8,195 bases of DNA from Alcaligenaceae bacterium (GTDB lineage Bacteria > Pseudomonadota > Gammaproteobacteria > Burkholderiales > Burkholderiaceae_B). The position numbers and the translations under genes are program-made. The stretch spans positions 1 through 8,195 of the forward strand of contig JAJUJN010000081.1 of NCBI GenBank assembly GCA_029265335.1. The letters are read 5' to 3'. Numbering within the stretch: position 1 is the first letter of the stretch; every line of letters begins with the position of its first letter. Below, in pieces: positions 5,338-8,195 of this stretch. The notes under the pieces are model-generated. The model did no database searches. It had not been told where the DNA came from and worked only from the letters and a program-made list of their open reading frames with translations.

Positions 5338-6660
5338 ATGATCACTGCCGAACAAAACGATCTGATCACCCGTGTGGGTGCCGGCACGCCGGCGGGCACC
5401 CTCTTGCGTCACTACTGGCAACCCGTGGCCCTGGCAGAAGAGTTGGCGCCCGAGCGCCCCATCCGCGCGGTGCGGCTCATGGGCCAGGATCTGGTGTTGT
5501 TTCGCGATGACGAAGGTCGGTTGGGGCTGATCGACCGCGATTGCCCGCACCGGGGCGCCGATCTCGCGTATGGGCGCTTGGAGCATGGCGGCCTGCGCTG
5601 TGCCTTTCATGGCTGGCTATTCGATGTCAACGGCGCCTGTCTGGAAACTCCGGCCGAACCCGAGGGCAGCAAGCTGCACACCCGCATTCGGCAGAAGTCT
5701 TACCCGGTGGTGGAGCGTTCGGGCATCATCTTCGGTTATTTGGGCGAAGGCGAACCGCCGGCGCTCCCCGCGTTCGACTGTTTCGTGGCGCCCGACACCC
5801 ACACGTTTGCCTTCAAGGGCCTGTTCGAATGCAATTGGCTGCAGGCGCTCGAAGTGGGTATCGACCCCGCGCATGCCTCGTTCCTGCACCGCTTCTTCGA
5901 AGACGAAGACTCCTCGGCGGGCTACGGCAAGCAGTTTCGCAGTACCTCGGCCGATTCCGACATGCCCATCACTCGCGTATTGCGCGAGTTCTATCGCCCT
6001 GAAATTCGGGTGGATCCTACCGACTACGGCATGCGCCTCACCGCGCTGCGAGAACTCTCGGAGCAGAACCGCCATGTGCGCGTGACCAATATGGTGTTCC
6101 CGCAGGCGATCGTGATACCGATGAGCGCCGAAATGACCATCTCGCAATGGCATGTGCCGGTGGACGACACACATTGCTATTGGTATGCCATTTTCACCAG
6201 CTTCACCGAGCCGGTGAACAAAGAACAGATGCGCGCTCAGCGTCTTGAACTCTACGAACTGCCCAATTACACCTCTCGCAAGAATAAGCGCAACAACTAT
6301 GGCTTCGACGTGCACGAGCAACTCAACCGCACCTATACCGGCATGGGGCACGACATCAACGTGCACGACCAATGGGCCATCGAGTCGCAAGGCGCCATCC
6401 AGGATCGCACCCGAGAGAACCTGGGCGCCACCGATATCGGGATCTCGCATTATCGTCGTATGCTGCGCAATGCCATCGATGCCATGAATCAAGGCAAGCC
6501 CCTGCCCATGCAGCTCGCGCCCGAACAAGCCGAGCAAATGCGGGGGCCCGCCTCCATCGATGGTGTGAGCTCCACCCAGCAAGGGCCCGAAGAGTACTGG
6601 CAGGAGGCCGACCGCACCCGGCGCAATGCCTCGAGCTGGGCCCAGGCCTGGCAACTCTGA
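5338..6660 (+). CDS. Rieske non-heme iron oxygenase, alpha subunit (phthalate 4,5-dioxygenase/LigXa-like)
   Basis: 440 residues, normal for the group. The N-terminal Rieske [2Fe-2S] domain (about 25-140) has Cys69-x-His71 and Cys88-x2-His91. The C-terminal catalytic domain has the bridging Asp176 and the mononuclear-iron ligands His179 and His184 in GIDPAHASFLH; the third ligand is probably the Asp of VHD (Asp344), with Asp356 possible. The start region (AEQNDLITRVGAGTPAG, then RHYWQPVAL) is typical of phthalate-dioxygenase/LigXa-type enzymes, which are alpha-only oligomers that take electrons from a separate reductase and catalyse ring hydroxylation, O- or N-dealkylation. No reductase, ferredoxin or beta subunit is in the window. 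It is first in an operon; 45 bp after its stop comes a GS-like amine ligase, so the true substrate may be an amine or its gamma-glutamyl adduct. That is inference; phthalate specificity is not supported. Regulation is probably by the divergent FCD protein. Confidence 0.94.
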   Translation: MITAEQNDLITRVGAGTPAGTLLRHYWQPVALAEELAPERPIRAVRLMGQDLVLFRDDEGRLGLIDRDCPHRGADLAYGRLEHGGLRCAFHGWLFDVNGACLETPAEPEGSKLHTRIRQKSYPVVERSGIIFGYLGEGEPPALPAFDCFVAPDTHTFAFKGLFECNWLQALEVGIDPAHASFLHRFFEDEDSSAGYGKQFRSTSADSDMPITRVLREFYRPEIRVDPTDYGMRLTALRELSEQNRHVRVTNMVFPQAIVIPMSAEMTISQWHVPVDDTHCYWYAIFTSFTEPVNKEQMRAQRLELYELPNYTSRKNKRNNYGFDVHEQLNRTYTGMGHDINVHDQWAIESQGAIQDRTRENLGATDIGISHYRRMLRNAIDAMNQGKPLPMQLAPEQAEQMRGPASIDGVSSTQQGPEEYWQEADRTRRNASSWAQAWQL

Positions 6661-6695
6661 GCAAACTCGTCCTTCGGGGCCAACCACACCAAAGC

Positions 6696-6699
6696 GGAG
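6696..6699 (+). promoter_or_regulatory. Ribosome binding site selecting a GTG start
   Basis: GGAG lies 6 nt before GTG 6706. There is no ATG in frame at a sensible position; the first internal ATG is at residue 65, inside the conserved N-terminal domain. Confidence 0.7.
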
Positions 6700-6705
6700 A
6701 CTGGG

Positions 6706-8148
6706 GTGACAACTTTTGTGGAAAAACACGGGCTGTGGGATACCGACCAGCAAGCCCAGGCCGAAGCGCTGGCTGCTCGCTTCGACAGCGGCGAGTTCGA
6801 GGTGGTGCGTTTTGCCTTCCCCGATCAGCACGGCCTGTTGCGTGGCAAAACTCTCGTTGCCAGCGAAGCCCGCAAGGCGCTGTGGAGCGGGGTCAACATG
6901 ACCACCACGCTCTTCGCCAAAGACACTTCCCACAAAACAGTCTTTCCTGTGTTCACCAAGGGCGGTGGCTTCAATTTTGCCGGTATGCAGGGTGGGGCAG
7001 ACTTCGTGATGGTGGCCGATCCCGCCACTTTTCGGGTGCTGCCCTGGGCCAATAAAACCGCCTGGGTGCTGTGCGACACCTACCTCACCACCGGCGAGCC
7101 TATGCCGTTGGCCACACGGCCCTTGCTGCGGCGCGCCGTGAAGGCCGCCGCCGCGCAAGGCTACGAGTTCATCGCCGGCCTCGAAGTGGAATTCCAGGTG
7201 TTTAGGGTTGAAGACAACCGCATGGGCCTGGCCGATTCGGGCCAGCCAGGCACGCCGCCGTCGGTGTCATTGCTCAGCCATGGTTATCAATACCTCACCG
7301 AACTGCGTTACGACCGCGTTGACGACCTCATGGAGCTGCTGCGCAGCCAGCTGCAGGCCTTGGGGCTGCCATTGCGGTCGCTGGAAATCGAAATGGGCCC
7401 CAGCCAGTTCGAGCTCACGTTTGGCCCCACCCCCGGCCTGTTGCCTGCCGATCTCATGGTGCTGCTGCGCAGCGCCATCAAACAAGTGTGTTCGCGCCAT
7501 GGCTATCACGCCACCTTCATGTGCCGACCCAAAATTCCCAACGTGATGTCGAGCGGCTGGCATCTGCACCAATCGCTGTGCGACCCTGGCAACGGGCGCA
7601 ACCTGTTCATTCCCGAGCCGGGTGCCGCGGAGCCCCTCAGCCCCTTGGGTATGCATTTTCTGGCGGGCCTGCAGCAACACGCCAGCGACGCCGCCTTGTT
7701 CGCCTGCCCCACTATCAATGGCTATCGTCGGTACCGTCCATTTTCGCTGGCGCCCGATCGGGCCAGCTGGGGCCGAGACAACCGGGCTGCCATGCTGCGC
7801 GTGCTCGGCGGGCCCGGCGATCCGGCCACCCGCATCGAGAACCGTGTGGGCGAGCCTACCGCCAACCCCTACCTTTACCTCGCTTCACAACTGCTGGCCG
7901 GCCTCGACGGCATTCAGCAGCAACGCGACCCCGGCCCCTCGGCAGACGCCCCTTACGACACGCCTGCCGACGCCTTGCCCAGAACACTCGACGACGCGGT
8001 GCAGGCACTGCGAGGGTCCACCTTCTGGCGCGAGCAATTCGGCGACACCATGGTGGACTACCTCTGCCACATCAAAGAAGCCGAAATCTCCCGTTTCAAT
8101 CAGGCGGTTACCGAGTGGGAGCATCGGGAGTATTTCAGCCTGTTCTGA
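6706..8148 (+). CDS. Glutamine synthetase-like protein, probable gamma-glutamyl-amine ligase
   Basis: 480 residues from a GTG. It has a beta-grasp N-terminal part (about 25-115, with FPDQHGLLRGKTL) and a GS catalytic domain: metal ligands Glu160 and Glu162 (LEVEF), Glu229 and Glu236 (EMGPSQFE), His286 in SSGWHLH, then Asn338, the NR pair with Arg360, and Arg376-Glu378-Arg380 (RIENR). ATP and glutamate sites thus look intact. The ammonium pocket does not: by ungapped alignment, E. coli Glu327 (GYEAP) is Leu348 (FSLAP), and the Asp50/Ser53 region becomes Lys/Gly-rich (about 85-88). The adenylylation-site tyrosine motif NLYDLP is also absent. This pattern fits PuuA-, IpuC- and AtdA1-type enzymes, which join glutamate to an organic amine using ATP. 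Its place between a Rieske oxygenase and an amidotransferase-like gene suggests that it activates or detoxifies an amine substrate. Substrate unknown; a role in nitrogen assimilation is unlikely. Confidence 0.92.
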   Translation: MTTFVEKHGLWDTDQQAQAEALAARFDSGEFEVVRFAFPDQHGLLRGKTLVASEARKALWSGVNMTTTLFAKDTSHKTVFPVFTKGGGFNFAGMQGGADFVMVADPATFRVLPWANKTAWVLCDTYLTTGEPMPLATRPLLRRAVKAAAAQGYEFIAGLEVEFQVFRVEDNRMGLADSGQPGTPPSVSLLSHGYQYLTELRYDRVDDLMELLRSQLQALGLPLRSLEIEMGPSQFELTFGPTPGLLPADLMVLLRSAIKQVCSRHGYHATFMCRPKIPNVMSSGWHLHQSLCDPGNGRNLFIPEPGAAEPLSPLGMHFLAGLQQHASDAALFACPTINGYRRYRPFSLAPDRASWGRDNRAAMLRVLGGPGDPATRIENRVGEPTANPYLYLASQLLAGLDGIQQQRDPGPSADAPYDTPADALPRTLDDAVQALRGSTFWREQFGDTMVDYLCHIKEAEISRFNQAVTEWEHREYFSLF

Positions 8149-8153
8149 GTTCA

Positions 8154-8195
8154 ATGAAACCCGTCGCGATTTTCCAGCACACCCATGTCGGCGAG
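8154..8195 (+). CDS. Start of a probable class I glutamine amidotransferase-like protein (3' cut by window end)
   Basis: Fourteen codons, MKPVAIFQHTHVGE, begin 5 bp after the ligase stop, so the genes are probably translationally coupled. A short strand followed by QH is typical of the N-terminus of class I amidotransferase-like hydrolases. That identity would fit the context: PuuD and AtdA2, of this general type, hydrolyse gamma-glutamyl adducts made by a GS-like ligase. The catalytic Cys/His/Glu lie outside the window, so the call rests on 14 residues and operon logic. The Shine-Dalgarno sequence is poor. Confidence 0.5.
   Translation, partial: MKPVAIFQHTHVGE

Noticed and set aside
5338..6660. 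Naming the oxygenase as phthalate 4,5-dioxygenase
   Set aside because: The family resemblance is real but covers many substrates, and the operon partner points to an amine; no phthalate-pathway genes are visible.
5617..7158. 513-codon minus-strand frame across the Rieske and ligase genes
   Set aside because: It spans the junction of two well-supported genes on the other strand and its translation matches no family motif.

Overview
The window is GC-rich, gene-dense chromosomal DNA. Strong G/C bias at third codon positions, a GntR/FCD regulator and phthalate-type Rieske oxygenase enzymology suggest a betaproteobacterium, probably Burkholderiales (Alcaligenaceae-like). That placement is an inference from style and gene content; no marker gene is present. 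No tRNA, rRNA, insertion sequence, CRISPR array or phage gene was seen.

Left part (1-1610): the 3' end of a class II aldolase/adducin-family gene (+) converges with a complete alpha/beta-hydrolase gene (-, 747-1469). A 141-bp divergent intergenic region with two inverted repeats and a plausible promoter separates the hydrolase from the next gene.

Centre (1611-4259, +): one 882-residue signalling protein, GAF-PAS-LOV-GGDEF-EAL. The second PAS domain carries the complete LOV photoreceptor signature (GRNCRFLQ with the adduct-forming Cys, plus the two Asn and the Gln that bind flavin at phototropin spacing). The GGDEF and EAL active sites look intact. I read it as a blue-light-responsive cyclic-di-GMP synthase/phosphodiesterase with a degenerate inhibitory (I) site.

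Right part (4264-8195): a GntR/FCD repressor gene (-) is divergent from a catabolic operon (+): a phthalate/LigXa-type Rieske oxygenase alpha subunit, a glutamine-synthetase-like gamma-glutamyl-amine ligase, and the first 14 codons of a probable class I glutamine-amidotransferase-like gene. Three copies of the octamer TGTATGCA lie in the divergent control region. Two are in tandem at the predicted start of the operon transcript, and one sits on the -10 box of the regulator, which fits a repressor controlling both itself and the operon. The GS-like enzyme has lost the flap glutamate and the aspartate that make up the ammonium pocket, as expected for a ligase that uses an organic amine.

Together the operon looks like a 'gamma-glutamylate, oxygenate, hydrolyse' amine-degradation module. 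Its gene logic resembles the aniline pathway (GS-like ligase, amidotransferase-like hydrolase, Rieske oxygenase), but the oxygenase comes from a different Rieske class. The substrate cannot be read from sequence. This operon and the LOV/c-di-GMP protein are the two most interesting items.
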